Of a stretch of 64,000 nucleotides of DNA, positions 27,520 through 36,189 are shown one piece after another. The number at the start of each line of letters is the position of its first letter. Position 1 is the first letter of the stretch. The translations under genes were made by a program, and so were the position numbers. The stretch comes from Humibacillus xanthopallidus. GTDB taxonomy: Bacteria; Actinomycetota; Actinomycetes; Actinomycetales; Dermatophilaceae. Below the pieces are notes generated by a model that had not been told where the DNA came from, ran no database searches, and was given only the letters and a program-made list of their open reading frames with translations. Where the stretch lies: contig NZ_VFQF01000002.1 of NCBI RefSeq assembly GCF_006717145.1, positions 806,001 to 870,000 of the forward strand. Reading direction: 5' to 3'.

Positions 27520-28560
27520 ATGCGTCGCGACCGGAGGTGGGTGCGGCCGCTCGTCGGTGTCGCGATCCTCGGCCTGCTCGGCTGGCGAGTCGGAGCGGGA
27601 CCCTTCGTCGACGGCCTGCGGCGGATAGACGGGTGGACGCTGCTCGCAGGAGCGACGATCGGCGTCGTGACCACGGTGTGCGGTGCCTGGCGCTGGGTGC
27701 TCGTGTCGCGTGGCCTCGGCGCCCCGCTGCCGCTGCGCACCGCTGTCGCCGAGTGCTACCGGTCACAGTTCCTCAACGTCACGCTGCCGGGCGGGGTGAT
27801 CGGCGACGTGAGGCGCGGTGTCGGTCACGGGCACGGCTCCGGCGACGTCGGCCGCGGGCTGCGGTCGGTGCTCTGGGAGCGCACCGCGGGCCAGGTCGTG
27901 CTCGCGGCTCTGACGGTGGGTGCCCTGCTCGTGCTCCCGTCGCCGCTCCGTTCCTCGGCGACCGTCGAGATGCCGAGCGCCTCGGACGGAGCGGGTCGGG
28001 CCGTCGTCTTCGGCTCTGTCGGCGGATCATCCTCTCTCGCAACGATCTCCATCACGGTCGTCCTGCTGTGCCTGGTCCTCGCCGCGCTGGCGGCGGTCGG
28101 TCGCAGGCGGGGCCTGCTCCCCGGACGTGGGCGACCGGGTCGCATCGGCTCGGCGCTGGTGCGCGACGTGCGAGCGGGTGTGCTCGGACGGCATACGTGG
28201 CCGGGGGTCGTGGCGGCGTCGGGTGTGGTGGTGACCGGGCACGTGGCGACCTTCGTCGTCGCGGCACGAAGCGCGGGCGTCTCCGCGCCGGCCCCGCGCC
28301 TGCTTCCGCTGGCGCTGATCGTCCTCGTCGCGATGTCGTTGCCGCTCAACGTCGCCGGGTGGGGGCCGCGCGAGGGCGCGGCCGCCTGGGCGTTCGGTGC
28401 GGCAGGCCTCGGGGCGGCCGCGGGGGTGGGGACGGCCGTGGTCTACGGGGTGATGTCGCTCGTCGCGTGCCTGCCCGGCGCGGTGCTGCTCGTCATGGCG
28501 GGGCGACGACGCTCTCTCGGCACGCCGACCGTCGTAGCGCAGGAGGCCGTCCGTGTCTGA
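27520..28560 (+). CDS. Flippase-like membrane protein (YbhN / LPG-synthase TM family)
   Basis: A 346-residue polytopic protein of the UPF0104 family, related to the membrane domain of lysylphosphatidylglycerol synthase/flippase. The family signature AECYRSQFLNVTLPGGVIGD is at about residues 75-94 and NVAGWGPREGAAAWAFGAAG near the C-terminus. The ATG at 27520 is preferred over a GTG at 27412 that would overlap the glycosyltransferase end and add a low-complexity Gly/Pro stretch. It may translocate the glycosylated product. The next gene overlaps its end. Confidence 0.8.
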   Translation: MRRDRRWVRPLVGVAILGLLGWRVGAGPFVDGLRRIDGWTLLAGATIGVVTTVCGAWRWVLVSRGLGAPLPLRTAVAECYRSQFLNVTLPGGVIGDVRRGVGHGHGSGDVGRGLRSVLWERTAGQVVLAALTVGALLVLPSPLRSSATVEMPSASDGAGRAVVFGSVGGSSSLATISITVVLLCLVLAALAAVGRRRGLLPGRGRPGRIGSALVRDVRAGVLGRHTWPGVVAASGVVVTGHVATFVVAARSAGVSAPAPRLLPLALIVLVAMSLPLNVAGWGPREGAAAWAFGAAGLGAAAGVGTAVVYGVMSLVACLPGAVLLVMAGRRRSLGTPTVVAQEAVRV

Positions 28561-29248
28561 CCGCCCCTACACCCTGCTCAGCTGCGGCATGTCGATCGAC
28601 GGCTACCTCAGCTCGGGCACGGACACCCGCCTGCTCTTGTCGAACGACGCCGACTTCGACCGGGTCGACGCCGAGCGGGCCGCGAGCGACGCGATCCTCG
28701 TGGGGGCCGGCACCATCCGCAAGGACAACCCCCGCCTGCTCGTGCGGTCACCCGAGCGGCGAGCGGCCCGGGTCGCCCAGGGTCTGACGCCGTCACCGAC
28801 GAAGGTGACCGTGACGCAGCGAGTCGAGATCGACTGCGCCGCAAGCTTCTTCGCGGACGATGGCGCAGACAAGATCGTCTACTGCTCCACCGGAGCCGTC
28901 GAGCACGCGCGAGGACGCCTGGGGCCGGCAGCGGCCGTCGTCGACGCGGGGGAGCCCGTGACGATGCGCCGCGTCTGCGACGACCTCGGCGAGCGCGGGG
29001 TCCGCCGGCTCATGGTGGAGGGCGGGGGCGCCGTGCACACCCAGCTGCTCACGTGCGACCTCGCGGACGAGCTGCAGCTCGTCGTCGCCCCGTTCTTCGT
29101 CGGTGACTCGCGCGCGTGTCGCTTCGTCGGCGAGGGGCAGTTCCCGTGGCACCCCGGGCGCCGCGCGACGCTCGCCGAGGTGCGCCAGATCGGCGACGTC
29201 GTGCTCCTGCGGTATGCGCTGTCGCCGCGCTTCAGGGGGGACGCATGA
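28553..29248 (+). CDS. RibD C-terminal-type reductase (dihydrofolate-reductase family)
   Basis: A 231-residue reductase matching the RibD C-terminal/DHFR-like fold. GMSIDGYLSS is at 12-21, the NADPH region GAGTIRKDNPRLLVR follows at about 50-64, and LMVEGGGAVHTQLL is near 160. There is no deaminase domain. Members reduce the ribose of 2,5-diamino-6-ribosylamino-pyrimidinone phosphate. The GTG overlaps the previous stop, and its own stop overlaps the GTP cyclohydrolase II start (ATGA), so the two are coupled and probably sequential. Confidence 0.87.
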   Translation: MSDRPYTLLSCGMSIDGYLSSGTDTRLLLSNDADFDRVDAERAASDAILVGAGTIRKDNPRLLVRSPERRAARVAQGLTPSPTKVTVTQRVEIDCAASFFADDGADKIVYCSTGAVEHARGRLGPAAAVVDAGEPVTMRRVCDDLGERGVRRLMVEGGGAVHTQLLTCDLADELQLVVAPFFVGDSRACRFVGEGQFPWHPGRRATLAEVRQIGDVVLLRYALSPRFRGDA

Positions 29249-29913
29249 TCCGGGTGGGCGGCGCACCGGGTGCAGCGCGGATCCGCACGGAGGTGCTCGT
29301 GCCGGTGGCCTTCGCCGACGGGTTCGAGACGACGGCACGGGTCGTCACGTTCGACGGGCTGGTCGACGGGCTGGAGCACCTGGCCCTGGGGCTCGGCGAC
29401 CGGGCGCGGATCGGCTCCCGCGGGTCGGCGCCGACGCTGACCAGGCTGCACAGCGAGTGCCTCACGGGTGACGTGTTCGGCAGCCTGCGATGCGACTGCG
29501 GGGCACAGCTGCGTGAGTCGGTCGAGCTGCTCGACGCCTCAGGCGGGTTCCTCCTATACCTGAGGCAGGAGGGCCGGGGGATCGGCCTCTACCCGAAGCT
29601 CGACGCCTACGTGCTGCAGGACGGCGGACTCGATACCTACGAGGCCAACGTCGCCCTCGGCTACGGCGAGGACGAGCGCGACTACACCGTCGCGGCCCAG
29701 ATGCTCGGCGCCCTCGGGGTCAGCCGGATCGCGCTGCTCAGCAACAACCCCGACAAGGCCCACCAGCTGCGGCGGCTCGGCATCACCGTCGTGCGCCGCG
29801 TTGCGACGGGGGTGCACCTGTCTGACGCGAACGCGCGCTACCTGACGACCAAGGCGCGGCGCGGAGCCCACACGATCGACCTGCCGCTGGGGGAGCACCG
29901 CGGGTCTGCGTGA
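29245..29913 (+). CDS. ribA: GTP cyclohydrolase II
   Basis: A 222-residue stand-alone GTP cyclohydrolase II that opens GTP to a diaminopyrimidine. The zinc-binding cysteines are in HSECLTGDVFGSLRCDCG, the GTP/catalytic region LRQEGRGIGLYPK follows, and the tyrosine in KLDAYVLQD appears to match the position reported to control product outcome in paralogues. RIALLSNNPDK is the conserved C-terminal motif. No ribB, ribH or ribE is nearby, so this is probably a paralogue dedicated to a secondary pathway. Confidence 0.9.
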   Translation: MIRVGGAPGAARIRTEVLVPVAFADGFETTARVVTFDGLVDGLEHLALGLGDRARIGSRGSAPTLTRLHSECLTGDVFGSLRCDCGAQLRESVELLDASGGFLLYLRQEGRGIGLYPKLDAYVLQDGGLDTYEANVALGYGEDERDYTVAAQMLGALGVSRIALLSNNPDKAHQLRRLGITVVRRVATGVHLSDANARYLTTKARRGAHTIDLPLGEHRGSA

Positions 29914-30013
29914 TGCCACCGCGGTGATGCCCGTGCGCGTTGCTCTCCGGGTGACCGACGCCTCACGCGTCGTGAGCCACATCGGGAGGACCACGTGCCC
30001 GGGCCCGACGAGA

Positions 30014-32119
30014 ATGACGGGTATGGAGCTCGACAGGGCTACCTCGGCGGCGTCCGCACCTTCAGCGGGTCGGCCGCACCCGCTCGGCGCCCACCCGGCT
30101 GACGGCGGCACGAACTTCTCGGTGTGGTCGCGCACGGCGAGCCAGGTCGACCTGCTCCTCTTCGACGACGTCGACGACTCACACCCGTCGCGCACGATCG
30201 TCCTTGCGCCGCAAGGGAACCGGACGTCGTCGTTCTGGCACGCCTTCGTCCCGGGTGTCGGCTCGGGGCAGGTCTACGTGTGGCGCGTCCACGGTGCGTT
30301 CGACCCGTCGGCCGGGCTCCGCCATGACCCGTCGGCGCTGCTCCTCGACCCCTACGGGGCCGCGGTCGTCGTCCCGGAGCGCTACGACCGGGGAGCGGGG
30401 TGCCGCGCGGGCCGCGACCCGAGCACGGCGATGAAGAGCGTCGTCGCCGACCTCACGGCATACGACTGGGAGGGGGACACCCCGCTGGGGCGGCCGTTCT
30501 CACGGACCGTCATCTACGAGCTGCACGTCCGTGGGTTCACCGCGCACCCCAACAGCGGCGTCGAGCGCCGGCTCGCCGGGACGTATGCCGGCCTCGTCGC
30601 GAAGATCCCCTACCTGCGCTCGCTCGGGGTCACGGCCGTCGAGCTCATGCCCGTGCAGGCCTTCGACGCCCAGGACGCGCCACCGGGGCTGACGAACTAC
30701 TGGGGCTACAGCCCGGTGTCCTTCTTCGCGCCGCACGCCGCCTATGCCTCCACGCGCGACCCGATCGGTGCGCTCGACGAGTTCCGCACCATGGTCAAGG
30801 AGCTGCACCGGGCCGGCATCGAGGTGATCCTCGACGTCGTCTTCAACCACACGGCCGAGGCGGGGCCGGGTGGGCCGACGTTCTGCTGGCGCGGTCTCGA
30901 CAACCGCGCCTACTACCTGCTCGACGCGGCAGACCAGTCGCGCTACCGCGACTACACGGGGTGCGCCAACACGCTCAACGCCAACCATGCCGTCGTGCGC
31001 GCGATGACGATCGACGCGCTGCACCACTGGGTGGACCACATGCACGTCGACGGCTTCCGCTTCGACCTCGCTTCGATCATGTCGCGCGACACGGACGGCA
31101 CGCCGCTCACGAACCCGCCGGTCGTCTACCAGATCGAGAGCGACCCGGTCCTCGCCGGCACGAAGCTCATCGCCGAGGCCTGGGACGGCGGCGGGCTCTA
31201 TCAGCTCGGGTCGTTCGTCGGAGAGCGCTGGCGCCAGTGGAACGGCCAGTTCCGTGACGACATCAGGCGGTTCGTGCGCGGCGACCCGGGCACCGTGCAG
31301 CTCCTGCCGAACCGGGTGCTCGCCAGCCCCGACCTCTTCAGGGGGCGGCCGGCAGAGGTCGAGCACAGCATCAACTTCGTCGCCTGCCACGACGGCTTCA
31401 CCCTCAACGACCTCGTCTCCTACAGCCGCAAGCACAACGAGGCCAACGGCCTGCACAACACCGACGGGACCGACGCCGAGTACTCGTCGAGCTGTGGCGT
31501 CGAAGGACCGTCCGATGACCCTGCGGTGGAGCGGCTGCGCTCGCAGCAGGTCAGGAACCTGCTCGCCATCACACTGATCTCGATGGGAGTGCCGATGATC
31601 GGCATGGGCGACGAGGCCCGGCGCACCCAGAGAGGCAACAACAACGCCTTCTGCCAGGACAACGAGACGAGCTGGCTCGACTGGGAGCTCACGGAGCGGC
31701 AGGCGGACCTGCGGCGCTTCGTGAGAGGGCTGGTCGACGTGCGGCTCGCACTCGACATGACCCAGGTGAGGCACGGGCTGACGCTCGAGGAGTTCCTCGC
31801 GCGGTCGGTCGTGGAGTTCCACGGTGTGCGACTGCACCAGCCGGACTGGTCGGCGCACTCGCACGCCCTCGCGCTCACCATCCGCAGCGTCATCGGCACG
31901 CGGATGGTGCACGCGCTGCTCAACGCGTGGCAGGAGCCGCTCGACTTCGAGCTGCCTCCCGTCGTCAGCCCGCGCCTGCCCTGGCGGCGCGTCGTGGACA
32001 CCGGGCTCGACGCTCCTGACGACGTCTGCGCCCTGGTGAGCGCGCCGCCGGTGGAGGGCGGCACCTACCGGGCGGCGGCCCACTCCGTGGTGCTGCTGAG
32101 CGCCGACCTGCGGGAGTGA
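30014..32119 (+). CDS. glgX: Glycogen debranching enzyme GlgX (isoamylase type)
   Basis: About 701 residues: an N-terminal CBM48 domain (HPLGAHPADGGTNFSVWS near residue 20) followed by a GH13 barrel. Catalytic-region motifs are VIYELHVRGFT, DVVFNHTAE, GFRFDLASIM (nucleophile Asp), LIAEAWDGGG (acid/base Glu) and NFVACHDGFTLNDL. It cleaves alpha-1,6 branches of phosphorylase limit dextrin. The start is uncertain: ATG codons at 30014 and 30023 are both acceptable and an earlier one at 29924 would overlap the previous gene's tail region. Confidence 0.9.
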   Translation: MTGMELDRATSAASAPSAGRPHPLGAHPADGGTNFSVWSRTASQVDLLLFDDVDDSHPSRTIVLAPQGNRTSSFWHAFVPGVGSGQVYVWRVHGAFDPSAGLRHDPSALLLDPYGAAVVVPERYDRGAGCRAGRDPSTAMKSVVADLTAYDWEGDTPLGRPFSRTVIYELHVRGFTAHPNSGVERRLAGTYAGLVAKIPYLRSLGVTAVELMPVQAFDAQDAPPGLTNYWGYSPVSFFAPHAAYASTRDPIGALDEFRTMVKELHRAGIEVILDVVFNHTAEAGPGGPTFCWRGLDNRAYYLLDAADQSRYRDYTGCANTLNANHAVVRAMTIDALHHWVDHMHVDGFRFDLASIMSRDTDGTPLTNPPVVYQIESDPVLAGTKLIAEAWDGGGLYQLGSFVGERWRQWNGQFRDDIRRFVRGDPGTVQLLPNRVLASPDLFRGRPAEVEHSINFVACHDGFTLNDLVSYSRKHNEANGLHNTDGTDAEYSSSCGVEGPSDDPAVERLRSQQVRNLLAITLISMGVPMIGMGDEARRTQRGNNNAFCQDNETSWLDWELTERQADLRRFVRGLVDVRLALDMTQVRHGLTLEEFLARSVVEFHGVRLHQPDWSAHSHALALTIRSVIGTRMVHALLNAWQEPLDFELPPVVSPRLPWRRVVDTGLDAPDDVCALVSAPPVEGGTYRAAAHSVVLLSADLRE

Positions 32120-32259
32120 CGGCGCCGGTCCAGGTCGTCGGCGGCGCCTGACACTGTCGAGCTCCACAGGGCTGCGGAGCCGGCACATCCACACGGATGC
32201 TCCCCGACTTCGCAGCGATTGCCCATGGGAGCGTGAGGTTTGCGGCCTAGGGTGGCCAC

Positions 32260-33270
32260 GTGAGCTCGGGGGAGGATGCGCCCACGGTCCGTCGACGGGC
32301 CGTGCTCGCCATGCTGCCGGTCGGCCTCGTGGCGGCCTGCTCGACCGCCGGTGGCGGGCGGGGTGTCGGCGCGCCCGGGTCGACGGGGTCCTCCGGGTTG
32401 TCGTCCTCGACCGCCGGCACCTCAAGTATGCCGTCCGGCCCGTCCCCGACCTCGCCCACCACGGTGCCCACCACGGTGCCCGGCGCGGTGACGACAGCGC
32501 GTCCGACGTCGCCGAGCACCTCCTCCGGCACCTCCTCGGGCACCTCCTCGGGCGCGGTCGCAGGCGCCGCCGTGGACCCGGCCGCCGTCGCGGCGCGCTT
32601 CGCCGGGCAGTCGCCGTCTCGTTGGGGCCTGTCGATGCCCGGCATCAGCGAGAAGGTCCCCGTCGCTGCGGGCGCACCGACGCTCGCTCTCACCTTCGAC
32701 GCGTGCGGAGGGCCCGGCGGGGCGGGCTACGACGCCGCGCTCATCACGGTGCTGCGCGCGCACGACGTTCCCGCCACGCTCTTCCTCAACCGACGCTGGC
32801 TGCGGGAGAACCCCGCCGTGGCCCGCGAGCTCGTGTCCGACCCGCTCTTCGCGATCGGCAACCACGGCACCGCGCACCGCCCGCTCTCGGTGACGGGCCG
32901 GGCGGCATACGGCATCCGGGGCACGCGTTCTGCGGCCGAGGTCGTCGACGAGGTGTGGGCGAACCACGAGTTCATCCGGTCACTGACCGGCAGGGCGCCG
33001 TCGTGGTTCCGCACGGGGACGGCGTGGTACGACGACGTCGCCGTGCGGATCACCCACGCCCTGGGTTCGCGGATCGCGGGCTTCGCCGTCAACGGTGATG
33101 CTGGCGCGACGGCCAGTGCGGCACAAGTGAACCGCAATCTCCTTGCGGCGCAGAGTGGTTCGATCGCCATCATGCACATGAACCGCCCCGGGCGCGGCAC
33201 GCGACCTGGAGTCGCGGCCGCGCTCCCGGTTCTGCTCGCCCGCGGGACGCGCTTCGTCCACCTGACCTGA
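32260..33270 (+). CDS. Polysaccharide deacetylase (NodB) lipoprotein
   Basis: A 336-residue exported protein. An RRR-containing leader ends in the lipobox LVAAC with Cys27, followed by a Ser/Thr/Gly-rich linker (30-105). A NodB-type deacetylase domain covers about 140-336. LTFDACGGPG supplies the catalytic Asp and GNHGTAHRPL the metal-binding His pair. The domain resembles peptidoglycan or chitin deacetylases of actinobacteria. GTG start at 32260. A single-gene unit. Confidence 0.85.
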   Translation: MSSGEDAPTVRRRAVLAMLPVGLVAACSTAGGGRGVGAPGSTGSSGLSSSTAGTSSMPSGPSPTSPTTVPTTVPGAVTTARPTSPSTSSGTSSGTSSGAVAGAAVDPAAVAARFAGQSPSRWGLSMPGISEKVPVAAGAPTLALTFDACGGPGGAGYDAALITVLRAHDVPATLFLNRRWLRENPAVARELVSDPLFAIGNHGTAHRPLSVTGRAAYGIRGTRSAAEVVDEVWANHEFIRSLTGRAPSWFRTGTAWYDDVAVRITHALGSRIAGFAVNGDAGATASAAQVNRNLLAAQSGSIAIMHMNRPGRGTRPGVAAALPVLLARGTRFVHLT

Positions 33271-33289
33271 CGGGCGCTGGGGTGGGCGG

Positions 33290-33844
33290 CTACCCGACGT
33301 CGTGCGTCATGCTGTCGATGACTGCACTGACCGCGAGGATGAGCACGGCGTCCTTGCCGTCCACGACCTCGACCCCGTAGGTGTCGGCGACCCGGAACCA
33401 CTTCTTCGACACCTCGGCGACCTGCTCACCGTTCTGGGTGATGTGGTACTCGTGGTCGACGATGTTGCCCTGGACCTCCATGTCGTCGCCGTCCGCGACA
33501 TCGACGCTGAAGCGCTCACGCAGGGGCGAGATCATCGCCTTCTTGACCGTCGCCACCGTCGTGCCAGACGGGTCCTCGATGACCATCGTGTCTCGAACGT
33601 GCAGCTTGCGTTCCTGAAGCTTGAGCAGCTCGTGGCCGTCGGCGTCCTCGAGCACGAGGGTGTCGCGGAAGCGGACGGCCTTGCCGTTGACCTTGAAGGC
33701 GCGGCGGCCCTGCTCGTCCTCGATCCAGTAGTCGTCGCCGATCGCCACGAGCTTCTGCCTCATCCGGTAGGTGGTCCTGCCGACGCCGCGCCTCTCGTCA
33801 CGTCGTTCCTCGCGGCGCTCCCGTCGGCGGTCTCCGATGCCCAT
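33290..33844 (-). CDS. LURP-one-related / tubby-like domain protein
   Basis: A 184-residue protein with a basic Arg/Glu-rich N-terminus (MGIGDRRRERREERRDERRG) followed by a LURP-one/YxjI-like domain: YRMRQKLVAIGDDYWIED, LLKLQERKLHVRDTMVIED and KWFRVADTYGVEV. Such proteins have a tubby-like barrel with unproven function. AAGGAG nine bases before the ATG at 33844 supports this start over an upstream in-frame ATG. Confidence 0.8.
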   Translation of the reverse strand: MGIGDRRRERREERRDERRGVGRTTYRMRQKLVAIGDDYWIEDEQGRRAFKVNGKAVRFRDTLVLEDADGHELLKLQERKLHVRDTMVIEDPSGTTVATVKKAMISPLRERFSVDVADGDDMEVQGNIVDHEYHITQNGEQVAEVSKKWFRVADTYGVEVVDGKDAVLILAVSAVIDSMTHDVG

Positions 33845-33940
33845 CTGTGTCTCCTTCGCGTGGTGTCCCTGGATGACTTCAGGACACCGCGTGGGCGGGT
33901 CGGGCGTCACCACCCTGTAGGGATGATTCGCTGGACAGCT

Positions 33941-34573
33941 CTATGCGTGTCTCTTCGTCCGGAAGGAGACCCCGAGAGCCCGTCCCAGCTTCGAGCCCGA
34001 GGCGGACGGTGTGGCGCCGGCAGCGAGCAGCAGGTGGGCCACCGCGTCGAGCAGCTCCTCCGGACCTTCGGCCAGCTCGACCTCCCACTCGCGCCAGGAC
34101 TGCTCACGACCGGAGGCCAGGGCGCGGGCGTCGACCGAGTCGTCGCAGACGTGCGCGAGCGGGGTGCCGTTCGCGTCGAGCAAGGCGATCTCGCGCCGCC
34201 GCGTGGTCAACCTGGCGACGGGGGCGAAGGACTGACCCGCTGCCGCAGCGTGCACGCGGGCGGCGAACGACTCCGGCACCGGCTCGTCGCCGGGGCCTAG
34301 GGGCTCGTGGAACTCCCTGCGCGTGTCCTTGCCGGCGGGGAGCTTCAGGTGCCAACCCTCGTCGGCACCGCCCGTGCGCCGCCGCAGCGTGATGCCGTGG
34401 TGCGCGAGGTCGTGGCCCGTGGTGTCGTAGTAGACCGCCTCGAGCAGGAGCTCGGCGGGCTGACCCACGGAAGCGACGCCGTCTGCCGCTCGAAGGTCCG
34501 GAAAGGTCGTGCTGGGCTCGACGTCGAACTTGCGCTCGATCTCGTCATGGTGCGTGGCTCCCATACCGACCAT
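33941..34573 (-). CDS. CYTH-domain protein (no CHAD domain)
   Basis: About 207-210 residues. The N-terminal EIERKF motif and the alternating acidic/basic strands (ITLRRRTGGADEGWHLKLPAGKD, SWREWEVELAEG) define a CYTH tunnel fold that binds triphosphate and metal ions. Most actinobacterial homologues continue into a CHAD domain. This one stops after the CYTH domain, so it may act as a triphosphatase alone. Either ATG 34573 or 34564 (MGATHHDEIERKF) may be the start. Confidence 0.85.
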   Translation of the reverse strand: MVGMGATHHDEIERKFDVEPSTTFPDLRAADGVASVGQPAELLLEAVYYDTTGHDLAHHGITLRRRTGGADEGWHLKLPAGKDTRREFHEPLGPGDEPVPESFAARVHAAAAGQSFAPVARLTTRRREIALLDANGTPLAHVCDDSVDARALASGREQSWREWEVELAEGPEELLDAVAHLLLAAGATPSASGSKLGRALGVSFRTKRHA

Positions 34574-34636
34574 CGTGGCCCAGATGTCAGCCGGCGTGGA
34601 CCCGACGAGCGCAGGGTCGCGCGACTGACCTGAGGC

Positions 34637-36019
34637 TCACCAGGACGTGGGCTTCTCGGGCTGGCAGAGCCAGACGTCGAAGAAGTGGCTCAGGTCCCGG
34701 CCGGACACCTTCTCGGCGAGCGCGATGAACTGAGGCGTCGTGACGTTGCCGTAGCGGTTGTCTTGAACCCAGGTGCGCATGATCTGGAAGAACGCGGCGT
34801 CACCGACCTTCTGCCGCAGCGCCTGCACCGTCATGGCGCCGCGGTTGTAGATCGTCCCGTCGAAGAGGTGTGCCGGGTCTCCCGGGTCACCGGGTGGGGG
34901 AGTCCAGAACGACGTCTTCGAGGCAGGCGTGTTGTAGAGGGTGTCGAAGGTGCTCTGGGCGCTCTTCTGGCCGTTGTGCTCGCTCCACATCCACTCGGAC
35001 CACGTTGCGAAGCCCTCGTGGAGCCAGATGTCCGGCCACTGGCTGAGGGTGACGGAGTCACCGAGCCACATGTGGGAGAGCTCGTGGGCGACCGTCGTCT
35101 CGTCCGGCATACGGTCGTAGACGGGCTTGGTCTGCGTCTCGAGCGAGTACCCGACCTCGGGGGCGTTGTCCGCGACCGAGCCGACGGCGTTGAACGGGTA
35201 GGGCCCGTAGATCGACTCGTAGAACGAGACGATCTGCGGGAGCTTGCGAAAGACGTTGCCCGAGGGGAGCGTCGGGTCGATGGCGACGTACGAGGGGATG
35301 CCACCGACCTGGCCGACGGTCAGGTCGAAGCGGCCGAGCGTCGCGGTGGCGAGGTAGGGAGCCATCGGGTCGCTCTCGTGCCAGACCCACGTCGTTTGGC
35401 CCGCGCTGGACCTGCTCGACACGAGAACGCCGTTCGCCATGACGGTGAGGCCCTCCGGCACGGTGACCGCGAAGTCGAAGGTCGCCTTGTCCCGTGGGGT
35501 GTCGTTCACCGGGAACCAGCTCGGTGAGCCTTGCGGTTCACCGACGACGAAGGCGCCGTCCGAGGTCGGGACCCAGCCCTCGATCGACCCGTCGGGGTCG
35601 GTCACCGACTGGGGTATGCCGGCGTAGGTGACCGTCACGCTGAACGGGCCACCGGCGCGAAGACCCTGACCCGGGGTGATGACGAGCTCCTGGGCGCCGA
35701 CCCGCTCGAAGGCTGCCGGAGCGCCGTTCACCTTCAGGCTGGAGATCGCGAACCCGCGCAGGTCGAGGTCGAACCGGGAGAGGTTCTGCGTGGCCGTCGC
35801 GCTGATGACCGCCGTGCCGGTGAGCTGCTTCGACGAGGGCTCGTAGCCCAGGTTCAGGGAGTAGTGGGAGACGTCGTAGCCGCCGTTGCCTGCGTGCGGG
35901 AAGTACGGGTCTCCGGCCCCGGAGGATCCCGGTGAGAAGTCGACTGCGGCGGCCGTTCCGGCGCTGACCAGGACCAGCGCAGACGTCGCGACCAGCGCCC
36001 TCTTCCATCGTGTGCTCAT
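34637..36019 (-). CDS. Secreted M1-family aminopeptidase-like metallopeptidase
   Basis: A 460-residue exported zinc peptidase. The signal peptide ends near residue 25 (VLVSAGTAAA). An aminopeptidase-N-like beta domain precedes the catalytic domain with HELSH at 312-316 and the third ligand Glu335 (LHEGFATW), an 18-residue spacing typical of M1. There is no strict GAMEN motif; ADNAPEVGYS occupies that region. The helical C-terminal domain is short. The ATG at 36019 is chosen because the signal peptide starts there. Confidence 0.85.
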   Translation of the reverse strand: MSTRWKRALVATSALVLVSAGTAAAVDFSPGSSGAGDPYFPHAGNGGYDVSHYSLNLGYEPSSKQLTGTAVISATATQNLSRFDLDLRGFAISSLKVNGAPAAFERVGAQELVITPGQGLRAGGPFSVTVTYAGIPQSVTDPDGSIEGWVPTSDGAFVVGEPQGSPSWFPVNDTPRDKATFDFAVTVPEGLTVMANGVLVSSRSSAGQTTWVWHESDPMAPYLATATLGRFDLTVGQVGGIPSYVAIDPTLPSGNVFRKLPQIVSFYESIYGPYPFNAVGSVADNAPEVGYSLETQTKPVYDRMPDETTVAHELSHMWLGDSVTLSQWPDIWLHEGFATWSEWMWSEHNGQKSAQSTFDTLYNTPASKTSFWTPPPGDPGDPAHLFDGTIYNRGAMTVQALRQKVGDAAFFQIMRTWVQDNRYGNVTTPQFIALAEKVSGRDLSHFFDVWLCQPEKPTSW

Positions 36020-36189
36020 CCGCGCCGACCCCTTTCGTGTCATCGTGGGCTCTCCGAGCGTAGGACGGACACCACGGTGCCTTGTCCTTTTCTGACTTTC
36101 CGACGGTGCGGCGACGGGTGCTCATTCGTCGGGTGTCGTGCAGTGGGCGGCCGGTACGCTGGACGGGCAGCACAGCCTGAAGGAGAGCC

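Noticed and set aside
29245-29913. Part of the housekeeping riboflavin operon
   Set aside because: No ribH, ribE or ribB genes are adjacent, and the neighbours are a glycosyltransferase, a flippase-like protein and a degenerate PTPS.
29995-30102. Short GTG-initiated frame with a good GGGAGGA site upstream of glgX
   Set aside because: It gives only about 35 residues of Gly/Pro-rich peptide overlapping the glgX start; no support as a gene.
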